Shown here piece by piece: positions 1 through 10,865 of a stretch of 64,000 nucleotides of DNA. The position numbers and the translations under genes were made by a program. Origin of the DNA: Acidobacteriaceae bacterium UBA1307 (GTDB lineage Bacteria; Acidobacteriota; Terriglobia; Terriglobales; Acidobacteriaceae); the NCBI GenBank assembly GCA_002307235.1, contig DBTV01000033.1:1-64000 (forward strand), written 5' to 3'. The notes beneath the pieces are model-generated. The model saw nothing but the letters and a program-made list of their open reading frames with translations. It was not told where the DNA came from and ran no database searches. Numbering within the stretch: the first letter of the stretch is position 1; every line of letters begins with the position of its first letter.

Positions 1-21
1 GGTACAGAAAAACTAGGCCCT

Positions 22-1092
22 TCAGTTCTCACCGTCAACAACAGCGCAAAAAGGAGAATCGAGAGCGGCACATTGCCAGCTATGATGCGGCCATGCGGGG
101 TTGGCCAGGTACCACTCCACGGTTTTGCGCAGGCCGGACGCGAAGGTCTCGGCGGGCTTCCAGCCAAGTTCGCGCTGGATTTTGGTGATGTCCATCGCGT
201 AGCGGCGGTCGTGGCCGGGGCGATCCTTGACGTAGGTGACGAGATCCGCGTAGGGCTTGGCCGCCGGCGCCAGCTCGTCTAGAATCGCGCAAAGCTCGCG
301 GACCAGCGCGATGTTCGACATCTCCTGCTGGCCGCCGATGTTATAGGTCTCGCCGAGTTGGCCGCGTTCAAGCACCGCGCGAATGCCCGAGCAGTGGTCG
401 CCGACATAGAGCCAGTCGCGGACGTTGAGCCCGTCGCCGTAGATAGGCAGAGCCTTGCCCGCGCGCGCATTGAGAATCATCAGCGGAATAAGTTTTTCCG
501 GGAACTGGCGCGGACCATAGTTATTCGAGCAGTTGGTGGTCAGCGTCGGCAGGCCGTAGGTGTGGTGATAGGCGCGGACCAGGTGATCGCTGGCCGCCTT
601 CGAGGCCGAGTAGGGACTGTTCGGCGCGTAGGGCGTGGTCTCGGTAAAGGCCGGATCGGTCGGCGAGAGCGTGCCGTAGACCTCGTCGGTCGAGACATGC
701 AGAAACCGGAAATTTTTCTTCTCGTCGGTGCTCAGCGTGCCGTAGTAATTGCGCGCCGCCTCAAGCAACTGAAAGGTGCCGTCGACGTTGGTCTTGATGA
801 AGGCGCCGGGGCCGAGGATCGAGCGGTCGACGTGGGTTTCGGCGGCAAAGTGCACGATGGCGCGCGGCTGAATCTCGGCGACAAGCTTGGCCAGCAACGC
901 GGCGTCGGTGATGTCGCCGTGGACGAAGCGGAAGTTCGCATCGGCCTCAACCGATGCGAGATTCTCGCGGTTGCCCGCATAGGTCAGCGCGTCCAGCACA
1001 ACCACGGGCGTTTTCACCGTGGCGAGCCAGTCCAAAACAAAACAGGAGCCGATGAACCCCGCTCCTCCGGTTACCAGCACAGTCGTAGACAA
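22..1092 (-). CDS. rfbB: dTDP-glucose 4,6-dehydratase
   Basis: Extended short-chain dehydrogenase that converts dTDP-D-glucose to dTDP-4-keto-6-deoxyglucose, an early cytoplasmic step in dTDP-L-rhamnose and other deoxysugar synthesis for surface polysaccharide. At 356 residues it has the usual family length. The N-terminal NAD-binding motif GGAGFIGS is at residues 9-16, the catalytic STDE motif at about 134-137 and YxxxK at Y161/K165; the family signature NNYGPRQFPEKLIP follows at about 190-203. The start is a TTG codon, supported by AAAGGA about 7 nt upstream. The stop lies 22 nt from the window edge, so other rml genes could sit just outside. No partner rml gene is visible on the upstream side, where an unrelated oxidoreductase ends 167 nt away. 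Function is confident from the motifs; the pathway branch is inferred. Confidence 0.93.
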   Translation of the reverse strand: MSTTVLVTGGAGFIGSCFVLDWLATVKTPVVVLDALTYAGNRENLASVEADANFRFVHGDITDAALLAKLVAEIQPRAIVHFAAETHVDRSILGPGAFIKTNVDGTFQLLEAARNYYGTLSTDEKKNFRFLHVSTDEVYGTLSPTDPAFTETTPYAPNSPYSASKAASDHLVRAYHHTYGLPTLTTNCSNNYGPRQFPEKLIPLMILNARAGKALPIYGDGLNVRDWLYVGDHCSGIRAVLERGQLGETYNIGGQQEMSNIALVRELCAILDELAPAAKPYADLVTYVKDRPGHDRRYAMDITKIQRELGWKPAETFASGLRKTVEWYLANPAWPHHSWQCAALDSPFCAVVDGEN

Positions 1093-1259
1093 GCGTAATC
1101 CTTTCGGCGAAGGCTTGGTACTCCCATGTTTTCATCCTATGCTTATTTTCGATGGCAACGGTGTGGCTTTCTGGTTGTCGTTGCGTGAATCTGCTGCACG
1201 GTCTCTTCCACAAGGGCTGAAACCGTGCCTCATCCCAACGTCTTCCTCCAAATGCGGGC

Positions 1260-4148
<2,889 letters not shown>

Positions 4149-4262
4149 GCGAAAAACTCCTTGAGGCCACTCGCCCGCAAGGGGAGTGTGCGGCCGATGC
4201 AGCGTGCAGGCGCAAGCTGCGCCCCGGTGCTGCTCCGGCTGGGGAAGTAACTGTCCCACTCT

Positions 4263-4451
4263 TCACCTTCGTCTTTCTGAGCGCTGTCGTATGTGATTCA
4301 AATCACTTTGTTGCGGATGGCGGTCGCGTTCAAAGAATGGACCAATGTGAATCCGCCAACGGGCAGAAACGTCATCGATGGATTTGCGCCCGTTGATTCG
4401 ATAATTTAGCAGAAGGTCTTCGGCTAATTCTGTGACAGGAGTACTGGCCAT
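4263..4451 (-). pseudogene. Remnant of a tyrosine recombinase/integrase (N-terminal fragment)
   Basis: A 62-residue frame whose residues ~7-40 (ELAEDLLLNYRINGRKS and what follows) read like the start of the N-terminal SAM-like core-binding domain of phage-type tyrosine recombinases. Those proteins usually have an 'LL.DYR.NGRKSLDDV..R...HL.PFFG' pattern at the very start. After GPFF the similarity stops in a basic tail that looks frameshifted, and no catalytic domain (R..HRY) is present anywhere nearby. It sits in the gap between the FAD enzyme and the radical SAM gene. It is probably a decayed scar of a past integration. Recognition is by pattern only, so a search against integrase families is decisive. 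Confidence 0.5.
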
Positions 4452-4551
4452 AGTACAGTGATTCAGCGGCAGGTAGAGTGCTACCTCGACAGTGATTTTC
4501 ATACGATGCCAGCGACACTACTGGAACTTGGTGTAACCGCTAACCAGGGTG

Positions 4552-4574
4552 CGGAGCCTGCAAGATAGGCTCCG
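4552..4574. other. Perfect 8-bp hairpin in intergenic DNA
   Basis: CGGAGCCT, a 7-nt loop, then AGGCTCCG. The plus side is followed by a weakly T-rich run (TATTTATTCT), so it could act as a weak terminator for plus-strand reading, but no plus-strand gene precedes it. The 4149-4738 gap otherwise holds only the integrase fragment and a small GTACT/AGTAC palindrome at about 4441-4456. Confidence 0.35.
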
Positions 4575-4738
4575 TATTTATTCTGCTTGCCCGACATATA
4601 AGGTGTTGCCGCTTCGCGTCAGGACTGTTGGCCTATTCGTAGGGGATTCAGCCGCTGATTCTTTACCCTCGGGACTTCCATTTACAAATGGTTCTTGAAC
4701 GCGAACACATATCGCTCCGTTGCTACGTAGAACGCTGC

Positions 4739-6274
4739 CTAGCCGATGACAGGCGGAAACTCGACGCCCCACTCTGGCGACTTCAGCTCCGGCATGGGGG
4801 TTGCATGGAACAGCTTCCCGCACTGCTTCGCCGTCCATCGTGCCCAGCGTTTGGACTTCTTCTTCCGTGCGCTATCCGTCGAGATGCCCGTGCCCGCATA
4901 CATCTGCCGGTAGAGCTTGGAAAGAAAGATAAAAGCAAGCCTCGCGCGCAGATTCGGCGTACAAGCCGACCTCTTCCAAATGGGACCCCAGCGATAAAAG
5001 CTGTCCCAGGCCTTTTGTGTCAGCGCTCGAATCTCGTCGGAACTCATCGAAGGGTGGGGAGTAAACATCTTGGGACGAACAGCCGGTGGAATCAGCCAGT
5101 ACCGTGTAATCGGCACATCGCCCACCACCGTTGGATTCGTGGCTTGCTCCTTTTCCCATCGCAAAAAATCCACCGTGCCCGGAAACGGCGTCAGCATCAC
5201 GAACTGGGCAAAGGTGATTCCCGTCTTCAGCGCCATCTCCGCCGTTGCGTCAAAGGTCGACGGCTTGTCCGACGGCAGTCCGAAGATGAACGAGCCCAGC
5301 ACGTGGACGCCATGCTCGCGAAACTTCTTTAACTGCTTCACCAACTCATCGCCCGAGCAGTTCCAGTCTTTGTAAACGGCCTTGAGCCCCTCTGGCGTAA
5401 CAGCCTCGACTCCCACAAGAGCACCCTTGATATTGGCCTTGTGCATCGCGTCCAGATACTCGTCGTCCTCGGCCGCCTCCATCGTGATCTGAGTAAAGAA
5501 CACCATGTTTTTGGGCAGCTTTGCCATCTCTGCCATCAACTGGAAACGCTCCGCGCGGATCGCTGTCAGCTCTTCAAGCCGGGCAAGATTGTTCTGTTCC
5601 TGAGCCAGTCGAAGATCGGTCAACGTCACCGGATAAAAGTTATCGTCGGCCAGAGCGATAAAGCGGAAGCCAATCCGCCGCAGGCTCACGATTTCATCGA
5701 TCACTTTTTGATACTGCCGCTGCCGAGGCTGTTGTCCGTCGGTGCGCCACACGCTGCAAAACGAGCAATGTTTGGGGCATCCGCGAATGGTCTGCACCGA
5801 GGCCCACATGTATTTATCGGGCGGCATCAGATCCCAGCGCGCTTCCAAAAACTGGTCGCCTCCGATGCGTCCGCCCTCGTAGATCGATTGCAATTTGCCC
5901 GCCAGGCAATCCGTCACGGCCTTGCCCCATGCGATATCGCCATCGCCCTTCACTACGGCGTGCGCTGCTCCGCGTTCGAGGACCTCTTCCGGATACAGCG
6001 TTGCGTGAATGCCGCCATAGATGACCCACGCGCCCCGCGCACGCGCCATTTGCCCCACCTGATATCCGCGCAGCGCATTACCCGTATGGACACTGATGCC
6101 GACGATATCGCCCGCCTGAATGCTCTCTGGAACAATCTGCTCCAGCGACTCATCGACAAGAATGGGATCACCCACCACCCGAGGTGTTGCCGCGGCCAGA
6201 ACAAACATCCATCGCGGTGTAATCACGGCTGTGCCAAAAGAATTGTCACTCGGATTTATGAGGTGCACCTTCAT
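4739..6274 (-). CDS. B12-binding-domain radical SAM protein
   Basis: A 511-residue cytoplasmic protein. Residues 1-~135 resemble a cobalamin-binding fold (alternating beta/alpha, GDIVGISVHTGN near 55-66) but lack the DxHxxG histidine motif, so any cobalamin would be bound base-off without that ligand. The radical SAM centre is GCPKHCSFC, with C166, C170 and C173 as the 4Fe-4S ligands, and a TIM-barrel region runs to about residue 400. The basic C-terminal ~100 residues (LYRQMYAGTG, then a KKKSKRWARW stretch) are unlike the common methylthiotransferases. Many relatives act on lipids, tetrapyrroles or natural products, and the substrate here is unknown. Only a weak AAAGG lies ahead of the ATG. 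The gene stands alone, divergent from the DUF3142 gene. Confidence 0.82.
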   Translation of the reverse strand: MKVHLINPSDNSFGTAVITPRWMFVLAAATPRVVGDPILVDESLEQIVPESIQAGDIVGISVHTGNALRGYQVGQMARARGAWVIYGGIHATLYPEEVLERGAAHAVVKGDGDIAWGKAVTDCLAGKLQSIYEGGRIGGDQFLEARWDLMPPDKYMWASVQTIRGCPKHCSFCSVWRTDGQQPRQRQYQKVIDEIVSLRRIGFRFIALADDNFYPVTLTDLRLAQEQNNLARLEELTAIRAERFQLMAEMAKLPKNMVFFTQITMEAAEDDEYLDAMHKANIKGALVGVEAVTPEGLKAVYKDWNCSGDELVKQLKKFREHGVHVLGSFIFGLPSDKPSTFDATAEMALKTGITFAQFVMLTPFPGTVDFLRWEKEQATNPTVVGDVPITRYWLIPPAVRPKMFTPHPSMSSDEIRALTQKAWDSFYRWGPIWKRSACTPNLRARLAFIFLSKLYRQMYAGTGISTDSARKKKSKRWARWTAKQCGKLFHATPMPELKSPEWGVEFPPVIG

Positions 6275-6624
6275 GGAGTTTTAGACCTTTCCATGTGAAA
6301 GTACCGCTGTTGTTGAAGAGCATCCTCGCAACCAGAACAGGTCTTCCATGCGCATCTGACCCTCGCTGATCCATCAAATTCCCCGTGGGGACGGTGCTCC
6401 CCATCATACACACCGTGGGTGAATTCACATCGTGTGCGGCGTGGCGCAGAGTCGAACCTCTTTGGAATCCACGAAACAAGATTGCTGTCCCTCTCTGCGG
6501 TTCCGGGCTACAGTTTGCTTGCAGATTCATTTTGCGCAGTATGGATCATGCTAGAAATGAAAAGTTGAGATGCAAGGTCGTGTGAAATTGTTAAAATTCT
6601 AGTCTGTTCTTCTACGCACACCTT
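6275..6624. other. Intergenic region between divergent genes
   Basis: About 350 bp with no convincing gene. It holds a 10-bp palindrome GTGAATTCAC near 6419-6428 flanked by CACAC and GTGTG arms, and a TAAAAT box at 6592-6597 that could be the -10 of the downstream plus-strand gene. No good -35 is spaced with it. Divergent promoters for the radical SAM and DUF3142 genes must lie here. Confidence 0.5.
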
Positions 6625-7410
6625 ATGCTCCGAAAAACTCAATCCGCGAGGGAGCTTCTACTGATATTTCTGCTTGCTGCAGGGTGTCTGTCGCTTCGGC
6701 CGGACGCTGGGGTGCGCAAAGCTCTGAGCGAGCGCATGAATCGACTCCCCCGCAAGACGCTGTGGGTTTGGGAGCGGCCGGAAGACCTACGTCAAATTGA
6801 TCCTGCAACGACCGCGATCGCATGGCTGGATCAGACTCTTCTGATTGGGCGGCAAATTACAGTTGAGCCCAGGCGCCAATCCATTATTTATCCTGGTGCT
6901 GTTCAACGTATCGCAGTGGTGCGCATTGAGGTGCAACCCGGCGCAGAGTTGAGTGGTGAGAGCGGCCAGAAGATTGAGCATGCGATCGTTGACCGCATTC
7001 TGGAGAGCGCACGCAAGCCAGGAATCGCCGCGCTGCAAATCGACTTCGACGCCCGGCGTTCCGAACGCGGATTCTATGCCGGTCTACTGGGCGATCTGCG
7101 TTCACGCATGCCTGAGGGGCTTCCCCTTTCGATGACCGCGCTGGCCTCCTGGTGCAGCTACGACGACTGGATTGCGCATCTGCCCGTCGATGAAGCCGTG
7201 CCGATGTTCTTCCGTATGGAGCCAGACCGCCGCATGGCTCCGCAGGATCGTCCTGAGTTCCGTATCCGCGAACCGCTCTGTTCGGGCAGCGTGGGGATTT
7301 CAACCCGCGAACACTGGCCGAACGGGAGTGCCGGAAAACGTATCTATATTTTTGCTGATCGAGGCTGGCATGAGGACATGCACCTGCTGGCCGCAAGGAG
7401 GCTCCCGTGA
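6625..7410 (+). CDS. DUF3142 domain-containing secreted protein
   Basis: A 261-residue protein with a hydrophobic leader ending LLAAGC at C21, so it is either a lipoprotein or cleaved for export. The body matches the DUF3142 pattern: a Trp-rich start (LWVWERPEDLR), a central AALQIDFDARRSER motif near 135-150, LPLSMTALASWCSYDDW near 175-191, then PVDEAVPMFFRM. The LQIDFDA strand and the ordered Asp/Trp residues are reminiscent of TIM-barrel glycosidase-like proteins, but no activity is established. No Shine-Dalgarno precedes the ATG. The stop TGA overlaps the GTG start of the next gene, so the two are coupled. Family assignment rests on recalled motifs. Confidence 0.78.
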   Translation: MLRKTQSARELLLIFLLAAGCLSLRPDAGVRKALSERMNRLPRKTLWVWERPEDLRQIDPATTAIAWLDQTLLIGRQITVEPRRQSIIYPGAVQRIAVVRIEVQPGAELSGESGQKIEHAIVDRILESARKPGIAALQIDFDARRSERGFYAGLLGDLRSRMPEGLPLSMTALASWCSYDDWIAHLPVDEAVPMFFRMEPDRRMAPQDRPEFRIREPLCSGSVGISTREHWPNGSAGKRIYIFADRGWHEDMHLLAARRLP

Positions 7411-9851
7411 ATCGACGCATCGTGATTTTGTCGCTTGTACTGCTGGTTGTGCTCCCGCTGGTTTCGGTTGAGGCCTGCGGACCTGACTTTTATCCCGATG
7501 TCTTTGTTCGCAAGATGCGGCCAGACAATCCCAAGGAATACGCTGCAGGAAAGCTTGGCATTCTGCTTCCGACATTTCCACGTGCCGATCTGATTGTGGC
7601 CTATCGCTACCTCAATGGCGGCACACTCACGCAGGAGGAACAGAGCGCCTACACGCCGACGAAAAACTACTACGAATGGATGCACGAGGATATAACGGGG
7701 TCTCAGGAAACCTGGGAACAGCATCAGGAAAAGACTCCTGCGGGCATCTGGCGGCACGAACGGGCCGCTTTTGTGGAGGCCGATGAACTCGTGCAGCAGG
7801 GCCGTCAACTCCAGATTCACCGAGCCGATGGAAGCACCTTTTCGCCGGACTATGCAAACTGCACCGATGATGCTTTTACGAATGCCGTGGCCGTGCTTCA
7901 TGCTCGCACCAAACTGTGGGGAGCAAAGAGTGGCGACCTGCTGGACTGGATTCACGGCCAGGATGCGGTCTTTGCCAACTGCCGAGGTGGTGCGGCGATG
8001 ACTCCGGCAGATGCTCCTCATGCGGCTTCGCAACTTCTCAAGCAGGATCGCGCTTATCAAAAGGCTGCGGCGCTTTTTTATCAGGCGCGCTTCGACGATG
8101 CTGCGCAAGCCTTTGAGGGCATCGGTCGGGATGCGCAATCTCCCTGGAGCGGACGTGCACGATACCTTGCTACCCGCGCCATGGTGCGCAAGGCATTTCT
8201 TTCGCCCAACGCCGGTCTTGGCGATCGCATGGCAGAGTTTGATCCGGCGTTGATGAAGCAGGCACAGAGCGCCATTGAAGCCCTTCTGCATGAGACGGCA
8301 ACGGATCTGCCTCGCAATGCGCTGCGCAAGGAACTCGACTTGATCCGTCTACGCACCGAGCCCCAAGAGAGAATCCATGAGCTTGCCTCCGCATTGACTG
8401 GGCCGAAGAACGACGCAGACTATGCACAGCATCTGACCGATCTTACCTGGTATCTCGATGCGAATCTGGATAATCAGGCAATCCGCGAAGATGTCGACAT
8501 GTATGCCTTTTTGCCGCAGGATCAACTTACGCACGGTAACACGCTAACCCCGCAGAAGAGAATGGAACCGTTTCAAAAAGCCTATCGCGATGCCTCTGTG
8601 CTGCGCGGCTGGTCCCCGTTGGTGGACTGGTTGGTGACCCTGCAATCGCCCGCTGATGAAGCGCGCAAGCATGCCATTGCCGAATGGAAGAAGAGTGGCC
8701 AGTTGAGCTGGCTGACTGCCGCACTTGCAAAAGCGAATGCTCAGGATACAGAGGCTGACGCATTGGTGCAGGCAGCCGCGCAAGTGCCGCTTGAATCTCC
8801 TGCATGGGAGACAACAAACTATCACCGCATTCGGCTTCTCATTGGTCTCGGCCGTTCGGCCGAAGCACGCAAACTTCTTGCGGAAGCGATGCCCCGCATC
8901 CAGACGACCAAGCAGCAATCTTCTCTGAATCTCTATCGCGGGTTGCTGATGCGTTCGGCGCAAAGCCTCGATGCGGTTCTTTTGTTTGCTCCGCGTACAG
9001 CGATTTATCGCGTCAGTGAGCAGCAGAGTGCGCTTGATACATGCATGGACGTCATGAAAGATCCCAGGCGCAAATACGATTGCAAAAAGGATTCAGGCAA
9101 TGCAGAGTTTAATGCCGATGCTGCCGGTCTCTTCAATCTGGAAACGCCATTGAGCGTGATTGCCGATGCCTCGGCCTTGTCGAAGCTACCTGGGAATCTG
9201 CGGCAATCGCTGGCTATTGTGGCCTGGGTGCGTGCGGTTCTAACTCATGACGATGCGATTGCTGCCCGAGTCTTTTCTTCCTTGCCGCAAAAGGTACAAG
9301 CGCAGGCTGGTACGGGAACAGGCTTCAAACCGCTTGTTACACTGGTACGCAATCCCGGTTTGCGTCCTTATCTCGACCCCGGCGTGCAGCGTTCCTACTC
9401 CTTCGATTTTGTGGAGAGTTACCGCGATAACTGGTGGTGCAAGGAGTGGGAGCCAGATGGGGAGAGGAATCCATGGCCACAGCGTGGCTATTCCGAGGAA
9501 GGACTCCTCCGGGCTCGGGAGAGTGCGGCATTTCTGACACCGGCTCAGCGGGCCGAAGGCGAGCGCCAGTCGGCGCAGCTTCGCGCAACCGATGCTGCAG
9601 AAATCCTTCTTGGGCAGCGTGTTCTTTCTTATGTGAAGGATCATCCGACGGATCCGGATGTGGCCGAGTCGCTGTACCTCGTCCTGCGTATGGTTCGTTA
9701 CAGCTGCGCCAATGATTATGGTGTGGATACGCCAGAAGAGAAGCGTATGCGAGCGCAGGAAACGGAGATTCGTCTGACGGCAGCACGCGTGTTGCGCCAA
9801 CGTTATGCCAGCAGTCCCTGGACAAAGAAGGCCGCACCCTTTGTCGGATGA
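7407..9851 (+). CDS. Large secreted hypothetical protein coupled to DUF3142 protein
   Basis: An 814-residue protein of unknown function. An N-terminal signal (about residues 1-23) ends in VSVEAC followed by GPDFYPDVFV, so it could be cleaved or lipidated at C24. The body is rich in helical, Ala/Leu/Arg-containing stretches that look like degenerate TPR or solenoid helices (for example around residues 200-260 and 470-520), with a Cys-containing segment near 545-570 (TCMDVMK, then YDCKK). The start is GTG at 7407, with AAGGAGG at 7395-7401; the GTGA overlap with the upstream stop implies translational coupling. The pair is therefore likely to act together in the envelope. Right after the stop is an 8-bp hairpin (9856-9875). 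I do not recognise a catalytic motif. Confidence 0.8.
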   Translation: MNRRIVILSLVLLVVLPLVSVEACGPDFYPDVFVRKMRPDNPKEYAAGKLGILLPTFPRADLIVAYRYLNGGTLTQEEQSAYTPTKNYYEWMHEDITGSQETWEQHQEKTPAGIWRHERAAFVEADELVQQGRQLQIHRADGSTFSPDYANCTDDAFTNAVAVLHARTKLWGAKSGDLLDWIHGQDAVFANCRGGAAMTPADAPHAASQLLKQDRAYQKAAALFYQARFDDAAQAFEGIGRDAQSPWSGRARYLATRAMVRKAFLSPNAGLGDRMAEFDPALMKQAQSAIEALLHETATDLPRNALRKELDLIRLRTEPQERIHELASALTGPKNDADYAQHLTDLTWYLDANLDNQAIREDVDMYAFLPQDQLTHGNTLTPQKRMEPFQKAYRDASVLRGWSPLVDWLVTLQSPADEARKHAIAEWKKSGQLSWLTAALAKANAQDTEADALVQAAAQVPLESPAWETTNYHRIRLLIGLGRSAEARKLLAEAMPRIQTTKQQSSLNLYRGLLMRSAQSLDAVLLFAPRTAIYRVSEQQSALDTCMDVMKDPRRKYDCKKDSGNAEFNADAAGLFNLETPLSVIADASALSKLPGNLRQSLAIVAWVRAVLTHDDAIAARVFSSLPQKVQAQAGTGTGFKPLVTLVRNPGLRPYLDPGVQRSYSFDFVESYRDNWWCKEWEPDGERNPWPQRGYSEEGLLRARESAAFLTPAQRAEGERQSAQLRATDAAEILLGQRVLSYVKDHPTDPDVAESLYLVLRMVRYSCANDYGVDTPEEKRMRAQETEIRLTAARVLRQRYASSPWTKKAAPFVG

Positions 9852-10865
9852 AGGACCAACTTTTTCAAGTTGGTTCTGGAAATCTGATAGATAGCCATGT
9901 CCAAACAGATCGCCGTTGTCATCGGCGTTTCAGGGGATCTGTTTCAGGATTTCAGTGTAATGCTCACTCGATGAGCGCATTGGCCTGACTGTTAGCACAC
10001 GGCGATGATGGGCAGCGGAATTGTCTATTTGCGAGGCTCAATTCTGTCGGGATCTTCCCTGTGGTACATTGCCGTCGTGGTTGAAGCCCGTATCTGTACT
10101 ATTGCGAGATTGCAGATGACGAAAGACCATAGAGCGCTCATAACTCGTCTTGGTTCATCAAACCTGAGGAAGAGCCCACTTCAGAATGCCAAAATCACAT
10201 GCTCTGCAACGTCGCAGCCAGCGAGCTAAAACAAATAGGGATCGTTTCAAGCGCACCATCGACCAATATGTTCCACGCATCTTGGTAGTGCATTCCTACC
10301 CGGATGGACGATTTAAGGCGTCACATCTTACCTTTGGCAGGAGCCTCATGCGGTAGTGCCGCTCGTGGATCTACGCGGGGGGCGAGCCGTAAGGATCGTC
10401 CCTACCGTGACCGTTGCATCCACGAATATGGAATTCGTCCAATTGTCGCTTCAGCTCTGAATGTCGCTGATTATTTGCCAGGTGACGGAGGCCGATAACT
10501 GTGAACTATCGGCCGATAAATAGAACTTGCGTGAGGCGCGGCGCGAACATCATGACGCAGTATTCATCGAAATCATCGCCACACGGATGCTCTTGGTCAA
10601 TCTCATCAAGCCGCTATTATCGGGGCCTGGAACGTCTTCGTGCTTGCATTTTCCCCAAAGAGGGTGTTTGAGTGAGAGAACCATTGCACGATAGCTCCAG
10701 AATGGAGCGGAGCCTATGAACCCTCACTTTCATGACGAGTTCGTAGCCCTGAGCGCCCTCTATCACTCTGGAGAAATCTCGGAGGAGGATGCCCTTCCAG
10801 GCGCAGCAAGGCCGCCCGAAGGCGGCCCGCTGTTGGTGCACACTGCTTGATTGTGATCGTACCAG
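9852..10865. other. 1-kb gene-poor region with several hairpins
   Basis: No frame here has coding character or family resemblance that I can support. Structural elements are: ACCAACTT/AAGTTGGT hairpin 9856-9875 directly after the upstream stop; AAACAGATC/GATCTGTTT arms at 9903-9911 and 9936-9944 enclosing a GCCG/CGGC stem; GGCCGATA/TATCGGCC arms at 10490-10497 and 10507-10514, with GGCCGATAA also repeated directly; and GGCCGCC-CGAA-GGCGGCC at 10810-10827, just downstream of the minus-strand receptor. Base composition is lower in GC than in flanking genes, as in decayed DNA. Confidence 0.5.

Noticed and set aside
4578..4838. An 86-codon minus-strand frame overlapping the radical SAM gene end
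   Set aside because: Mostly a shadow of the radical SAM gene, with no SD or recognisable motif in the part that extends beyond it.
6440..6485. A tRNA-like T-arm (GGTTCGACTC in minus sense)
   Set aside because: No acceptor, D-arm or anticodon arm can be formed around it and the T-stem does not pair correctly.
10304..10498. A 64-codon plus-strand frame in the 1-kb gap, and others at 10005-10229
   Set aside because: No SD, no family resemblance, atypical composition; better explained as decayed or non-coding DNA.
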